A stretch of DNA of 64,000 nt from Microvirga sp. KLBC 81 (GCF_003075415.1 NZ_QDAH01000019.1:1-64000); one strand, 5' to 3'; shown: positions 40,847-51,049, counted from the stretch's first letter. Notes: generated from the sequence alone by a model not told the origin. Made by a program: numbers and translations.

Positions 40847-41674
40847 ATGACTACAGGCGACCCGATAAAGATTATTGCCATCACATCCTTATCCTTGGTG
40901 CTCCATGCAGGATCAGTGAACACAGCGAGAGCCGCGCAGTGCGGCAGTACGGCGGCCGGCTTTGAGACATGGAAGCAGCAGTTTGCCAACGAAGCGAGAG
41001 CAAGAGGCGTCAGCGCTCCGACCATCACAGCTCTCATGGAAACCACCTATGCGACGGCGACCATCGCGGCTGACCGTGGTCAGAAAAGCTTTCGTCTATC
41101 ACTCGATCAGTTTCTCGCCAAGCGAGGTGGCTCAGTCATTATCGCGCGCGGGCGCGCGCTCAAGCAATCCCATGCAGGTTTATTTGCATCCATTGAACAA
41201 CGCTTCGGCATCCCACCGGGACCGCTCTTGGCTATCTGGGGGATGGAAACAGCCTTTGGGCGACAACGCGGGAACCAGAACACACTGTCGGCTGTAGCGA
41301 CGCTCGCCTATGACTGCCGCCGGTCGGCCTACTTCACCGAGCAGCTCTACGCCGCCCTGACCCTGATTGATCGGGGCATTCTTTCGGCCGACGCGCGCGG
41401 CTCCATGCATGGTGAAATCGGCCAGACCCAATTCTTGCCCAAGAGCATCCTGAACTACGGCACCGGTGGCAATCTCGATAACGCCGCAGACGCGCTGATC
41501 TCGACGGCAAATTTCCTCAGAGCCCATGGCTGGCGCGCGGGCGAAGGCTATCAGCCCGGTGAAGCCAATTTCAAGGCGATCCAGGCATGGAACGCAGCTC
41601 CCGTCTATCAGCGGGCTATCGCACTGATCGGCCAGCAGATTGATGGAGGTGAGGCTACTTCTGCAAGACGCTGA
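40847..41674 (+). CDS. MltB-like lytic murein transglycosylase
   Basis: This exported protein of about 275 residues has a signal peptide ending near ARAA. It contains the catalytic Glu134 in AIWGMETAFGRQRG and the block SMHGEIGQTQFLPKSILNYG followed by NAADALISTANFLRAHGW. It cleaves peptidoglycan glycan strands to anhydromuropeptides in the periplasm. It lacks the peptidoglycan-binding tail of larger MltB proteins. The start at 40847 has AAGGA seven bases upstream; the frame at 40829 is the alternative. It ends 123 bases before a convergent transporter operon. Confidence 0.9.
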   Translation: MTTGDPIKIIAITSLSLVLHAGSVNTARAAQCGSTAAGFETWKQQFANEARARGVSAPTITALMETTYATATIAADRGQKSFRLSLDQFLAKRGGSVIIARGRALKQSHAGLFASIEQRFGIPPGPLLAIWGMETAFGRQRGNQNTLSAVATLAYDCRRSAYFTEQLYAALTLIDRGILSADARGSMHGEIGQTQFLPKSILNYGTGGNLDNAADALISTANFLRAHGWRAGEGYQPGEANFKAIQAWNAAPVYQRAIALIGQQIDGGEATSARR

Positions 41675-41797
41675 TGGGCGGATGTTTGGGATGGCGCTCA
41701 TTTCTCAGCAATCGCCCCTGTCCTGCCATCACGGTATCGTCCTCATGGGCTTACAGGCAATCGCGACACGACTTCTTCCTTCAACTCTTGACAGGCA

Positions 41798-42625
41798 TTA
41801 TTTCACTGCGCCGAGCGCAAGGCCCCGCACGAGGTAGCGCTGAAGCCAGGCGAATGCGACGGCAACGGGAATGGTCGCTGCGAACGTGGCCGCCATCACA
41901 TGATGCCATTCGACGGTGTAACGGCCGGACACCAATGAGAAGATCTGGATAGGGAGCGTGTAGCTATCCTGCGAGCGCAGCAGGGTCAACGCGATGACGA
42001 ATTCGTTCCAGGCATTGATGAAAGTGAAGATCGCCGTCACGACCATCGCCGGGATGGCAAGCGGCAGAAATACTTTCACCAGGGTCTCGGCGCGCCCTGC
42101 TCCTTCCATCCAGGCAGCTTCCTCCAGATCGAGCGGAATGGTGGCGAAGTAGCTCTGCAGCATCCAGACCGAGAAGGCGATGTTGAAGGCCGCATAGACG
42201 ACCGTCACCGCATTGATGCTGTCGATCAAGCCCAGCGACACCATGAGACGGAACAAGCCGACCACAAGAACGATGGGCGACAGCATCTGCGTGACCAGCA
42301 GGAACTGGCGGTAAAACTCACGCCCTTTAAAGTCGAAGCGCGTCAGGGCATAGGCGGCGGGGATAGAGACGATCAGCGAGCCCAGAGTCGCCAGCACGGA
42401 GACGTAGAGCGAGTTCTTCAGGGCATTTCCGAAATTGGTGGCGACCCACATGGTCTGTAAATTCTCCCAGGCGATCCGGGAGGGCCACCAGGTCGGCGTC
42501 AGCACTTCGGTATTGGGTTTGAGAGCCGTAATCAGCATCACGGCAAAGGGAAAGAGCGCGGCGACGACAACCGGCGAGAGCACGAGCCAACAGATGATGG
42601 AGCGGCGGAGCTTGGAAGAGTTCAT
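41798..42625 (-). CDS. Sugar-type ABC transporter permease (MalG family)
   Basis: This 275-residue inner-membrane permease has six hydrophobic segments. Its EAA loop reads [20 protein letters not shown], followed by [13 protein letters not shown] as in MalG-type subunits. It pairs with the upstream MalF-type permease. The start at 42625 overlaps that gene by ATGA; the longer open frame to 42910 runs through the other permease and is not real. The binding protein is first in the operon and the ATPase lies in the divergent arm. Confidence 0.9.
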   Translation of the reverse strand: MNSSKLRRSIICWLVLSPVVVAALFPFAVMLITALKPNTEVLTPTWWPSRIAWENLQTMWVATNFGNALKNSLYVSVLATLGSLIVSIPAAYALTRFDFKGREFYRQFLLVTQMLSPIVLVVGLFRLMVSLGLIDSINAVTVVYAAFNIAFSVWMLQSYFATIPLDLEEAAWMEGAGRAETLVKVFLPLAIPAMVVTAIFTFINAWNEFVIALTLLRSQDSYTLPIQIFSLVSGRYTVEWHHVMAATFAATIPVAVAFAWLQRYLVRGLALGAVK

Positions 42626-43506
42626 GCCTTCACCCCGCGGTGGGTAGTGAGCCGCACATAGATCAATGTGAAGATCAGGAGAATGCCGAACATCACCAGC
42701 GAGACGGCGGAGGCCTCGCCGAGCTTTCCAAGCCTGAAACCGACCTTGTAGAGATAGGTGACGAGGATATCGGTGGAGTTCGCCGGCCCACCCTGAGTCA
42801 TGGCCCAAATAATCGGGAAGGAGTTGAAGACGTAGATCGTGTTCAGCACGAGCGCGATGTTCAGAAACGGGGTGATGAGCGGCAGCGTGATGTGCCGGAA
42901 CTGCTCCCACCGCCCTGCCCCTTCCAGGGCCGCGGCCTCATAAAGATCGTCAGGAATGGACGAGAGGCCGCCAAGGATGATCGTGACCGTAAAGGGGATG
43001 GTCACGAGGATGCCGATGAGGATCTGCATCGGGAAGGCCGTGCTCGCCTCGGCAAGCCATTGGATATTCTTATCGATGATGCCGAATTCAAGCAGGGCCG
43101 AATTCAGCATGCCGCTTTCACCCGACAGCGCCCAGCGCCAGACGATGGCGGTCATGGTCAGTGAAACCGCCCATGGCAGCATGACGATCACACGCGCAAG
43201 ATCGCGGCCATAAAAGTCCTCGTTCAGCACGAGAGCGACGGGAACGGAACAGATGATGGCGCCGCCGACCACCGCGACGGTCCAGATTCCCGTGCGCCAG
43301 AGCGAGGCGATGAAATTCGGGTCGTCGAGCAGCGCCCTGAAATTCGCCATGCCGACAAAGTCGCGCAACTGGCCGAAGCGGTTCACGCTATGGCTCGCGA
43401 TCTGCGCCAGCTCATTGACGGGCCAGATGACGATAAGGGCTGCCAGCACGAAACTGGGGAGAATGAGGACGTAGGGTGCAACCACACGCTTCGAGGTCAT
43501 AAGCAT
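42622..43506 (-). CDS. Sugar-type ABC transporter permease (MalF family)
   Basis: This 294-residue permease begins with a first span ([20 protein letters not shown]) and has the EAA loop [20 protein letters not shown]. The late block [20 protein letters not shown] is typical of MalF/UgpA-type subunits. Two starts (43506 and 43500) are possible. It is separated from the binding-protein gene by a strong hairpin and overlaps the next permease by 4 bases. Confidence 0.9.
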   Translation of the reverse strand: MLMTSKRVVAPYVLILPSFVLAALIVIWPVNELAQIASHSVNRFGQLRDFVGMANFRALLDDPNFIASLWRTGIWTVAVVGGAIICSVPVALVLNEDFYGRDLARVIVMLPWAVSLTMTAIVWRWALSGESGMLNSALLEFGIIDKNIQWLAEASTAFPMQILIGILVTIPFTVTIILGGLSSIPDDLYEAAALEGAGRWEQFRHITLPLITPFLNIALVLNTIYVFNSFPIIWAMTQGGPANSTDILVTYLYKVGFRLGKLGEASAVSLVMFGILLIFTLIYVRLTTHRGVKA

Positions 43507-43530
43507 TCCGCTGACTGAGCAAACAGCGTG

Positions 43531-43560
43531 AAGGGGCCTGGCCCGATGGCCCGGCCCCTT
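43531..43560 (-). other. Intercistronic hairpin between sugar SBP and permease genes
   Basis: AAGGGGCC pairs with GGCCCCTT (8 bp), then one mismatch, then GGCC/GGCC (4 bp) around a 4-base loop. It lies nine bases after the binding-protein stop and ahead of the permease start. No U tract follows on the minus strand. It probably sets the ratio of binding protein to permease. Confidence 0.6.
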
Positions 43561-43568
43561 TGTCGAGA

Positions 43569-44825
43569 CTACTTTTTCAGGACCGCATTGGCCTTGGATG
43601 CGGCCTCCTTCAGCGTCGGCTCGATCTGGCCCTGGCCGAGATAGATCCGCTGCAGCGCCGATGTGGTGGTATCGGCAATCTCCTCCCAGCCCGCGATTAC
43701 AGGCGCGAAGCGGGCGGTCGGCAGAAGGCTCGTGAACACCTTGAGATCAGCATTCTCCACGAAGTACTTGTCCTGCGCTTCCGCCTTGGTCACCGGCAGG
43801 AAGCCCTCATTGACCGTGAACTTCACGCGTTGCTGCGGTTGGAACAGGAAGTCGAGGAATTTGAAAGCCTCGGCCTTGTTCTTGGAGTTCTGGAACATGA
43901 TGACGGAGTCGGTCACGCCGTAAGTGCCCTGATCGCCACCGGGTCCTTTCGGGATCGGTGCCACGCCGTATTTGAGGTTCGGCGCCTCGTCACGGATCTG
44001 GTTGGCAAGGAAGGGCGCCGTCATCATCATGCCGATCTTGCCCTGCTTGAACAGGTTCTGCACGTCCTCGCGGGCATAGGAGGTCACGCCCGGCTGCGTG
44101 GCGCCCTGATCGATGAGGCGCTTGTAAAGAGACGCGGCATCGATGGCAGCCTTCGAGTCGAGCCCCGACATGCCGTCCTTCACGATGTCGCCCCCGAAGG
44201 ACCACATGCCGTAGTAGAAATAGACGTCGGTCTCGACTTCCTTCCCCTGGAGACCGAAGCCATAGACACCGTTACCCAGCGCGGAGATCTTCTTGGCATA
44301 ATCCTCCAGCTCCGCCCAGGTCTTGGGCGGCTCGGAGAGGCCCGCCTTCGCGAACAGATCCTTGTTGTAGTACATCGCACGCGCGGAGGCCGCGATGGGC
44401 AAACCGTATGTCTTGCCGTTCATCACCGAGGGCGTCAGGAAGGTCTCGATGAAGCGCCCCTTGATCTCGGGAGTCATGTAGCTGTCGAGCGGCTCCGCAA
44501 TTCCCTGCTGGACGAAGTCCACGAGCCAGCGCGTACCGATGATCGACAGATCCGCATTGGCGTTGGCCGAAATGTCGGTGGTCAGCTTCTGAAGCAGGTT
44601 GTCCCACGGCACCACCTCGAACTGGATCTTGATCCCCGGATTGGCCGCTTCGAAGTCCTTGGCTACCTGCTCGAAATAAGGGCCGGTCTTGGCCGAATAT
44701 TCCGCGACGGTGACACGGACAGTGCCCGCATTGGCGCTCGCGGACAGGGCGATGACGCCGACACCTGCAACCGCAAGTCCCTTGAGGCTGAAGAAGGTGT
44801 TCTTGTTGAATGTTTTCACGTGCAT
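43569..44825 (-). CDS. Sugar-type ABC transporter substrate-binding protein (family 1)
   Basis: This 418-residue periplasmic protein starts [20 protein letters not shown] and is cleaved after SASANA. The mature start [20 protein letters not shown], then [20 protein letters not shown] and [10 protein letters not shown], is typical of family-1 (MalE/UgpB-like) proteins. GAGG precedes the ATG at 44825; the frame to 44870 is not conserved. The ligand is probably a sugar or a polar compound handled by the divergent catabolic genes. Confidence 0.92.
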   Translation of the reverse strand: MHVKTFNKNTFFSLKGLAVAGVGVIALSASANAGTVRVTVAEYSAKTGPYFEQVAKDFEAANPGIKIQFEVVPWDNLLQKLTTDISANANADLSIIGTRWLVDFVQQGIAEPLDSYMTPEIKGRFIETFLTPSVMNGKTYGLPIAASARAMYYNKDLFAKAGLSEPPKTWAELEDYAKKISALGNGVYGFGLQGKEVETDVYFYYGMWSFGGDIVKDGMSGLDSKAAIDAASLYKRLIDQGATQPGVTSYAREDVQNLFKQGKIGMMMTAPFLANQIRDEAPNLKYGVAPIPKGPGGDQGTYGVTDSVIMFQNSKNKAEAFKFLDFLFQPQQRVKFTVNEGFLPVTKAEAQDKYFVENADLKVFTSLLPTARFAPVIAGWEEIADTTTSALQRIYLGQGQIEPTLKEAASKANAVLKK

Positions 44826-44905
44826 GTTCCCTCTGCTAGGGCCGCACACCTTAGAAAAGCAGCCCGGCAACGAGCATTGTTGTGAAAGAAAATTACTTAG
44901 GCAAG

Positions 44906-44925
44906 GGAATTATTGCGTATATTCC
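44906..44925. promoter_or_regulatory. Candidate RpiR operator in the divergent intergenic region
   Basis: GGAAT-N10-ATTCC forms an inverted repeat in the AT-rich middle of the SBP-SDR intergenic region. A nearby GTGAAAGAAAATTAC (from 44882) resembles half sites bound by some RpiR-family repressors. The position suits control of both arms by the RpiR protein encoded downstream. Confidence 0.35.
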
Positions 44926-45004
44926 TGGCTTTTATGTTGCTAAATTTCATAAATCGCTCCAGCCTTAGGGACACCAAAGGTTAGAAGCAGTTCGGAGCAA
45001 GTCG

Positions 45005-45763
45005 TTGGCAAACAGCTTGGAAGGCCGCTTGGCCGTGATCACGGGTGCAGGCGGCGGCATTGGTGTCACGATGGTCCAGCGCTTTCAGGAGGCTGGAGCA
45101 AGGGTCGTCGCCTGCGACATCTCGGAGGAGGCCCTCCGATCGTTGGACGTGGCCCACAAGGAAACCTTCGACCTCAGCAATGCTGACGCGTGCAGGAGAG
45201 CCTGCGAGCGCATTCAGTCGCAGGTCGGCCTGCCGGACATTGTCGTCAGCAACGCAGGCTATACGCGCGCGGAAACCCTCGAGCAGGTCGACGAGCGTGT
45301 CTGGAACTTTGAACTCGACGTGAATCTCAACGGGGCCCGCAATTTTACCGCTCCCTTCCTCGAACCCATGAAGGCGAGAGGCTCCGGCGTGTTCGTCTTC
45401 ATCTCATCCGTGAACGCCCTCGCCCATTTCGGAAATCCTGCCTATGCGGCAGCCAAAGCCGGTCTTGTGGCCTATGCCCGAGCCATCGCGACGGAATGCG
45501 GAGTCCATGGCATCCGGTCGAATGCGATCTGTCCGGGTTCCGTACGCACGCATGCCTGGGACCACCGGATCACGAAGGATCCTCACATTCTTGAGAAGGT
45601 CTCGCGCCTCTATCCCCTCGGCCACATGGTCTCCCCTGTTGACGTAGCGAATGCGGCGGTATTCCTGGCCTCGCCTCTCTCGGCCGGGATCACGGGCGTC
45701 TCTCTTCCCGTGGACGGCGGTCTGACGGCAGGCAACCTGCCCTTTATCGATGCAATCCGGTGA
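45005..45763 (+). CDS. Short-chain dehydrogenase/reductase
   Basis: This 252-residue SDR has the cofactor motif TGAGGGIG at residues 13-20 and SNAG at 82-85. The catalytic Ser134/135, Tyr147 and Lys151 lie in ISSVNALAHFGNPAYAAAKA. The start is TTG at 45005, with CGGAG seven bases before it. It is the first gene of the plus-strand arm, just ahead of the transporter ATPase. It probably oxidises or reduces the imported compound; the substrate is unknown. Confidence 0.9.
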   Translation: MANSLEGRLAVITGAGGGIGVTMVQRFQEAGARVVACDISEEALRSLDVAHKETFDLSNADACRRACERIQSQVGLPDIVVSNAGYTRAETLEQVDERVWNFELDVNLNGARNFTAPFLEPMKARGSGVFVFISSVNALAHFGNPAYAAAKAGLVAYARAIATECGVHGIRSNAICPGSVRTHAWDHRITKDPHILEKVSRLYPLGHMVSPVDVANAAVFLASPLSAGITGVSLPVDGGLTAGNLPFIDAIR

Positions 45764-45776
45764 GAGGAGCTTTCCG

Positions 45777-46850
45777 ATGGCCGATCTCCACCTCGACAAC
45801 GTCAAGAAGCGCTACGGGGCTCTCGATATTCTCCATGGGATCAATCTTGCCGTCGAAGACGGCGAGTTCGTCGTCCTCGTCGGTCCGTCGGGATGCGGAA
45901 AGTCCACCCTGCTGCGCATGATCGCCGGATTGGAAACAGTTTCCGATGGCGAGATCCGCATCGGCGGCCGGCGTGCCAATGAGGTGCCGCCGCAGAAGCG
46001 CAACATCTCGATGGTGTTCCAGTCCTATGCGCTCTTCCCTCACATGACTGTGAAGGACAACATCACCTTCGGCCCGCGCATCCGCCGCGAGAATGCGCAG
46101 GAGACGGAGGAGAAGCTGAAACGCGCGGCTTCCATGCTGAATCTCGGAGCCTACCTCGACCGGCGCCCCGGCCAGCTCTCCGGCGGCCAGCGCCAGCGCG
46201 TCGCGATGGGGCGCTCCATTGTCCGCAGTCCCGATCTCTTCCTGTTCGATGAGCCTCTCTCCAACCTGGATGCGCAACTCAGGATGCAGATGCGGACGGA
46301 GATCAAGGCACTGCACCACAAGTTCAAAAGCACGATCATTTATGTGACGCATGATCAGATCGAGGCCATGACCATGGCCGACCGCATCGTCGTTATGAAT
46401 GGCGGGCGCATCGAACAGGTCGGCACTCCTCTCGAGCTCTACGATCGTCCGGCCAATCTCTTCGTGGCAGGATTCCTCGGCTCCCCGGCGATGAGCTTCA
46501 TCGATGGAACGATGCTGAGGTCGAGCCAGAGCGCGTCCGTTCGCCTCTCGGACGGCGCCATGGTGCCGGTTGCGAGCACATCCGCACCCAATGGCGCCAG
46601 CGTGATCCTTGGCATCCGGCCGGAACACTACCGGCTCGATCCCGCGGGTCCGATCCGGCTTGTGGTGAATGTCATCGAGCCCACTGGTTCGGAAAGTCAC
46701 ATCTACGGGCATGTCGGCACTTCGGAAGTGCGGGCGGTCTTTCGGGAGAGAATTTCCGTCGGCCCTGGCGAGACGCTCAACCTGTCCGTTGAACCGGAAA
46801 AGGTCCACCTGTTCGATGCGAACACCGGCATGCGCCTTCCGGGAGCCTGA
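45777..46850 (+). CDS. Sugar-type ABC transporter ATPase (MalK/UgpC family)
   Basis: This ATPase of about 357 residues has Walker A GPSGCGKST, Q-loop FQSYALFPHM, signature LSGGQRQRVAMGR, Walker B DLFLFDEPLSNLD and a switch His in VTHDQIEAM. A C-terminal TOBE/regulatory region follows. The start MADLHLDNVK at 45777 has GAGAGGAG upstream. It supplies the energy for the permeases encoded on the opposite strand, so the two arms form one system. Confidence 0.93.
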   Translation: MADLHLDNVKKRYGALDILHGINLAVEDGEFVVLVGPSGCGKSTLLRMIAGLETVSDGEIRIGGRRANEVPPQKRNISMVFQSYALFPHMTVKDNITFGPRIRRENAQETEEKLKRAASMLNLGAYLDRRPGQLSGGQRQRVAMGRSIVRSPDLFLFDEPLSNLDAQLRMQMRTEIKALHHKFKSTIIYVTHDQIEAMTMADRIVVMNGGRIEQVGTPLELYDRPANLFVAGFLGSPAMSFIDGTMLRSSQSASVRLSDGAMVPVASTSAPNGASVILGIRPEHYRLDPAGPIRLVVNVIEPTGSESHIYGHVGTSEVRAVFRERISVGPGETLNLSVEPEKVHLFDANTGMRLPGA

Positions 46851-46852
46851 GT

Positions 46853-47734
46853 GTGAAGGCGACACAGGACATCATCACCCGCGTTCGCCGATGGTCCGAG
46901 GACGGCTCCAAGGCGGAGCGCAGGCTTGCGTCCATGATCTTGAGCGACCTCGCCTATGTGTCCAAAGCGCCGATTGCCGACATCGCAAGTCGCGCAGGCG
47001 TGAGCGAGCCCACGGTGACGCGCTTTGCAAGAGCGCTCGGCTGCGAGGGCATTCGCGACTTCAAATATCATCTCGCTCAAGCTCTGGCCGTCGGCGGCAA
47101 TTATCTCAATCCTACCCCCCTGCAGCGCGAGGAGCGCGAGGAACGTGTTCTTGCGGCTGTATGCGGTGGCGCCGCGACGGCGATCGAGCGCCTGCGCTCC
47201 AGCGTCGATATGGAGACCATCGGCTTGATTGCCGATCATATTTCCACGGCGCGCTCGGTATTGTCCTATGGTTCTGGAGGCAACTCCTCCATCATGGCGA
47301 CGGAGCTCCATAACCGGCTCTTCCGTCTCGGCCTGTCCGTCATCTCTCACAGCGACGGTCAGATGCAGAGAATGACGGCTTCAGTGGCGACGCCGGAAAC
47401 AGTGGTGATCGCCTTCTCGATCTCCGGCTACTCGCCTTCGGTGGTCGACTCCATGCGCATCTCCCGTCATTACGGAGCAAAAACCATTGCCGTGACCGCA
47501 CCGGGATCGGCCTTGGCCCGGGAGGCCGAAATCCTCCTGCCATTCTCGGTGCCGGAAGACAGCAATCTCTACAAACCCAACTCCGCCCGCTATGCGATGA
47601 TGGCCATCGTTGATCTGATCGCGATGACCACGGCCGAAGCCATCGGTCCCTCCGTTCTCGAAGGGCTTCGCCGCATCAAGCACAGCCTCGCAGCGGTGAA
47701 CGTCAACGATCCCCGATTGCCCCTTGGCGACTAG
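46853..47734 (+). CDS. RpiR/MurR-family transcriptional regulator
   Basis: This 293-residue regulator has an N-terminal HTH_6 domain (ASMILSDLAYVSKAPIADIA, VSEPTVTRFARALGCEGIRD) and a C-terminal SIS domain (VLSYGSGGNSSIMATEL, VVIAFSISGYSPSV). SIS domains bind phosphosugars or amino sugars. The GTG start lies two bases after the ATPase stop. It probably controls both arms of the cluster, sensing a sugar phosphate or related metabolite. Confidence 0.92.
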   Translation: MKATQDIITRVRRWSEDGSKAERRLASMILSDLAYVSKAPIADIASRAGVSEPTVTRFARALGCEGIRDFKYHLAQALAVGGNYLNPTPLQREEREERVLAAVCGGAATAIERLRSSVDMETIGLIADHISTARSVLSYGSGGNSSIMATELHNRLFRLGLSVISHSDGQMQRMTASVATPETVVIAFSISGYSPSVVDSMRISRHYGAKTIAVTAPGSALAREAEILLPFSVPEDSNLYKPNSARYAMMAIVDLIAMTTAEAIGPSVLEGLRRIKHSLAAVNVNDPRLPLGD

Positions 47735-47752
47735 AAGAAGTCGGATTTTGCA

Positions 47753-48814
47753 ATGACCAAGATTCATGAGCTGGATACCCCCGTCGTGCTGATCGACCTG
47801 GACCGCGTCGAAGCCAATCTCAGGCGCGCACAGGACTACGCCGATACCCATGGGGTGAAGCTGCGCCCCCATATCAAGACCCACAAGCTGCCGCAATTCG
47901 CCAAGCGCCAGATGGAGCTCGGCGCCATCGGCATCACTTGCCAGAAAATCGGCGAGGCCGAAGTAATGGCGGATGCCGGGATCACGGATATCCTCCTTCC
48001 CTACAACATTCTCGGCGAGCCCAAGCTGAAACGTCTTCTGGCGCTCGCCAAGCGCACATCCATCAAGGTCACAGCCGACAGCACCACCACCATCGACGGC
48101 TATTCCAGGGCATTTGCAGGCTCCGGCATCACCCTTTCCGTTCTCGTGGAATGCGACACGGGCGGCGGGCGCGTCGGCGTCCAGACGCCCGAGGAGGCGC
48201 TCGCCCTCGCCAAACGCATCGCCGGTTCGAACGGATTGCGTTTTGCCGGTCTGATGACATATCCCGCGAAGGGCATGGCCGCGCAGGCGAATGCCTGGTT
48301 GGAGCGCGCCAAGGCCCTGCTTAATGAAGCAGGCCTCCCACCTGAGATTGTCTCGACTGGCGGAACTCCGGACATCTGGCAGAGCGGCGAGAACCGCGCA
48401 GCCACGGAATACCGCCCCGGCACCTATATCTACCTCGACCGCTTTCAGGTTCAGGAAGGCGTCGGCAGCTTTGACGATTGCGCGCTCACGGTCTTCGCAA
48501 CCGTCGTCTCGCGCCCCACCGACACACGCGCGATCCTCGACACCGGCTCGAAAGCGCTCACCAGCGACACTTTAGGCCTTCAGGGCTTCGGCCGCATTGT
48601 CGAGTATCCTGATGCTGCCATTGTGTCTTTAAGCGAAGAGCACGGGATCGTTGATCTCACGCATTCCGCCACAAGACCTGAAGTCGGCGAGATGGTTCGC
48701 ATCATTCCGAACCATGTCTGCCCCGTATCGAACCTCTTCGACGACGTGACATTCGTGCGCGGCGATGACGTGATCGATACGGTTCCAGTCGCGGCTCGCG
48801 GCAAGGTTACCTGA
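47753..48814 (+). CDS. D-threonine aldolase/D-serine dehydratase-like PLP enzyme
   Basis: This 353-residue fold-type III PLP enzyme has the PLP Lys in RPHIKTHKLPQFA. The alanine-racemase-like barrel continues with VLVECDTGGGRVGVQT and GLMTYPAKGM. The metal site lies at the C-terminus (IIPNHVCPVSNLF, His and Cys ligands). Members split beta-hydroxy D-amino acids or dehydrate D-serine in the cytosol. Next to an RpiR regulator and a D-aminoacylase, it points to catabolism of D-amino or N-acyl-D-amino compounds. Confidence 0.9.
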   Translation: MTKIHELDTPVVLIDLDRVEANLRRAQDYADTHGVKLRPHIKTHKLPQFAKRQMELGAIGITCQKIGEAEVMADAGITDILLPYNILGEPKLKRLLALAKRTSIKVTADSTTTIDGYSRAFAGSGITLSVLVECDTGGGRVGVQTPEEALALAKRIAGSNGLRFAGLMTYPAKGMAAQANAWLERAKALLNEAGLPPEIVSTGGTPDIWQSGENRAATEYRPGTYIYLDRFQVQEGVGSFDDCALTVFATVVSRPTDTRAILDTGSKALTSDTLGLQGFGRIVEYPDAAIVSLSEEHGIVDLTHSATRPEVGEMVRIIPNHVCPVSNLFDDVTFVRGDDVIDTVPVAARGKVT

Positions 48815-48857
48815 AGCGGCTCCCCCCTCTCCTACCCCAATCCCGGAGGTTCCCGTC

Positions 48858-49355
48858 GTGAAATCCCACACGCAAAATCCGTTCTCCGAAACCGACCCGG
48901 ATCGCCGCGAAATCTGGACCATGCTGGTCGAGCGCGACATTGACGCCTTTCTCGCAGCCGATTGGTCGATGGTGGATTCCGATTTCCGCCGTGAAGGGTT
49001 TCTGGGCCTGCATGCGCACAAGTCGGAACTGCCCGACAGCTGGCGTCTCGATTTTCCAGACCTGGAAACCTACCGGGACGAGTGGCTGCGCCAGGCGAAA
49101 GCATCGCAGGCTGTCGACTATGCCGAGCCCGTCCGCGACGCTCTGTTTCGCGCCACCAACATGCGCGACATCGATTTAAGGGGCGATACTGCCGTCTGCC
49201 ACAAGAAATTCGACGGAACCATCGCCCTGAAAGATGGCGGTGTCGATGTGCTCAGCTGGCAAACCTTGTATTTCTGCGCCCGCCTCGACGGGCGCTGGAA
49301 GATCACGGGCTTCGTTGGATACATGCCGTTCCCGATGGGAAAGCCCCGCGGCTGA
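48858..49355 (+). CDS. NTF2/SnoaL-like hypothetical protein
   Basis: This 165-residue protein starts at a GTG with GGAGG upstream. It has helices EIWTMLVERDIDAFLAADWS and a beta sheet ending ARLDGRWKITGFVGYMPFP, matching the cone-like NTF2/SnoaL shape. The pocket may bind a small ligand; no catalytic residues are certain. It lies between the D-threonine-aldolase-like and D-aminoacylase genes on the same strand, and is probably a helper or isomerase in the same pathway. Confidence 0.7.
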   Translation: MKSHTQNPFSETDPDRREIWTMLVERDIDAFLAADWSMVDSDFRREGFLGLHAHKSELPDSWRLDFPDLETYRDEWLRQAKASQAVDYAEPVRDALFRATNMRDIDLRGDTAVCHKKFDGTIALKDGGVDVLSWQTLYFCARLDGRWKITGFVGYMPFPMGKPRG

Positions 49356-49394
49356 ACCAGGCCGACTTTTCTTAAACTTCCGGCTGAGAAGACG

Positions 49395-50996
49395 ATGACG
49401 CAAAACTGGCTGATCCGAAATGCCCGTATCATCGACGGCACGGGAGCCCCCTGGTTCCGCGGCGACGTGCAAGTGGTCGGCGGGCGGATTGCCGGCGTCG
49501 GCGCGAACCTGAAGGTGGAAGCGAATGCGACGATCGTCGATGCGCAGGATCGCTATCTCGCGCCCGGCTTCATCGACGCCCATTGCCATGACGACCTGAT
49601 CTGCCTTCGCGACCCGGATCGCCCTGAAAAGGCGCTGCAGGGCGTGACCACCGTCGTCGTCGGCAATTGCAGCTTCTCGCTCTATCCGGCACGCGGACAG
49701 TCCCGCGAGGATCTGCGCAAACACTTCTCAGGCTTGCTCGGTCAGACGGCACCGGATGAGATCTTCGACGACTTCGCGGATTACCGCGAGCGCCTTCATC
49801 GGGGAGTAGCCATCAATGTCGTTTCCCTCGTGGGCCATGGGGCACTGCGTCTCGCGGTCATGGGCTATGAACGCCGCGCCGCGACACCGGACGAGATCGC
49901 CGCGATGGAAACTCTTCTCGATCGGCAGCTTGAGCAAGGCGCCATCGGGTTGTCCCTTGGACTGGTTTATCCCCCGAGCGCCTTTGCGGCTCTCGACGAG
50001 ATGGTGGCGCTGGCCAAGGTGGTGAAGGCTCGCGGACGGCTGATGACTGCGCATGTGCGCAGCTATGAGGATGGGCTTGTTCCAGCAATCGAGGAGTTCA
50101 TCGAGATCCTCCGGCAATCCGGCGCGGCGGGCCTCCTGTCGCACCTTCAAGCGGCGGGGCGCCCGAACTGGGGCCAGATTCCCTGCGCCTTGGAGACCCT
50201 GGAGGCGGCGCGACAGGAAGGCATCGACATCAGCTTCGACATGTACCCCTATCCGGCAGGCAGCACCTACCTTCTGCAGCTGCTTCCGCCTGCCGCCCTC
50301 GATGGAGGGCTCGACCAACTGAAGCAGAAACTGCGCGATCCTGATGTGGGCCCTGTCCTGCGCCGTTGGGTCGAGAACGGCGGCCCGGCCTTCCACGGTC
50401 AGAGCAAGCTGTCCCTGATCGGTTGGGAGAACGTGCGCATTTCCGGCGTCAACAATCCGGCACTCAAGCCTCTGGAAGGCCTGAACATGCGCCAGGCCGC
50501 CGACCACGAGGAAACCGAGCCTTACGATCTGTTCATCCGCCTGGTTGAGGAGGACGAAGGACAGACCGGCGTCATTCTTTTCCAGCTCGATGAAAACGAT
50601 CTGCATGCTGCGTGCTGCCACCGGCTGTATATGGTGGGATCGGATGGCCTGCCGCGCCCCGGCACGAAACCTCATCCGCGCGCCTTTGGCACGTTTCCGC
50701 GTATCATCGGCCCCTTGCGCCGGGACAAAGGCTGGTTCTCCATCGAGGATGCCGTTCGGCGCATGACATCGATTGCGGCGCAGCGCTTCTCTCTGCAGGA
50801 TCGCGGTTTGGTGCGACCTGACATGATGGCCGATCTGGTGCTGTTCGAAGAAGGCGTGACAGACCAGGCCACCTTCGACGCATCGACCCTTCTGCCTTCC
50901 GGCATTACCCATGTCTGGGTCAATGGAGAGGCCATTGTGCGCAACGGTGCGCCGACAGGAGCCCGACCGGGCCGGATGCTTCAGGCATCAGTGTGA
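49395..50996 (+). CDS. N-acyl-D-amino-acid deacylase family amidohydrolase
   Basis: This 533-residue amidohydrolase has the N-terminal composite sheet (NARIIDGTGAPWFRGDVQVV) and the metal motif PGFIDAHCHDDL. A Cys-containing strand follows (GVTTVVVGNCSFSL), then GLSLGLVYPPS, the His strand TAHVRSYEDG, and SHLQAAGRPN. These are the D-aminoacylase (NfdA) family marks. It removes the acyl group from N-acyl D-amino acids using zinc. It is the last gene of the plus-strand arm. Confidence 0.92.
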   Translation: MTQNWLIRNARIIDGTGAPWFRGDVQVVGGRIAGVGANLKVEANATIVDAQDRYLAPGFIDAHCHDDLICLRDPDRPEKALQGVTTVVVGNCSFSLYPARGQSREDLRKHFSGLLGQTAPDEIFDDFADYRERLHRGVAINVVSLVGHGALRLAVMGYERRAATPDEIAAMETLLDRQLEQGAIGLSLGLVYPPSAFAALDEMVALAKVVKARGRLMTAHVRSYEDGLVPAIEEFIEILRQSGAAGLLSHLQAAGRPNWGQIPCALETLEAARQEGIDISFDMYPYPAGSTYLLQLLPPAALDGGLDQLKQKLRDPDVGPVLRRWVENGGPAFHGQSKLSLIGWENVRISGVNNPALKPLEGLNMRQAADHEETEPYDLFIRLVEEDEGQTGVILFQLDENDLHAACCHRLYMVGSDGLPRPGTKPHPRAFGTFPRIIGPLRRDKGWFSIEDAVRRMTSIAAQRFSLQDRGLVRPDMMADLVLFEEGVTDQATFDASTLLPSGITHVWVNGEAIVRNGAPTGARPGRMLQASV

Positions 50997-51049
50997 AAGC
51001 ACCGATGCCAGGCACTTTCGCGGTTCATGCGCTCAAGCAGCAAACATGA

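Noticed and set aside
43560..44885. 441-codon plus-strand frame across the sugar-binding protein gene
   Set aside because: Antisense shadow; Arg/Leu/His-rich with no known motif, and the opposite strand encodes a full SBP with signal peptide.
49728..50912. 394-codon minus-strand frame across the D-aminoacylase gene
   Set aside because: Antisense shadow; the plus strand has intact metal motifs.
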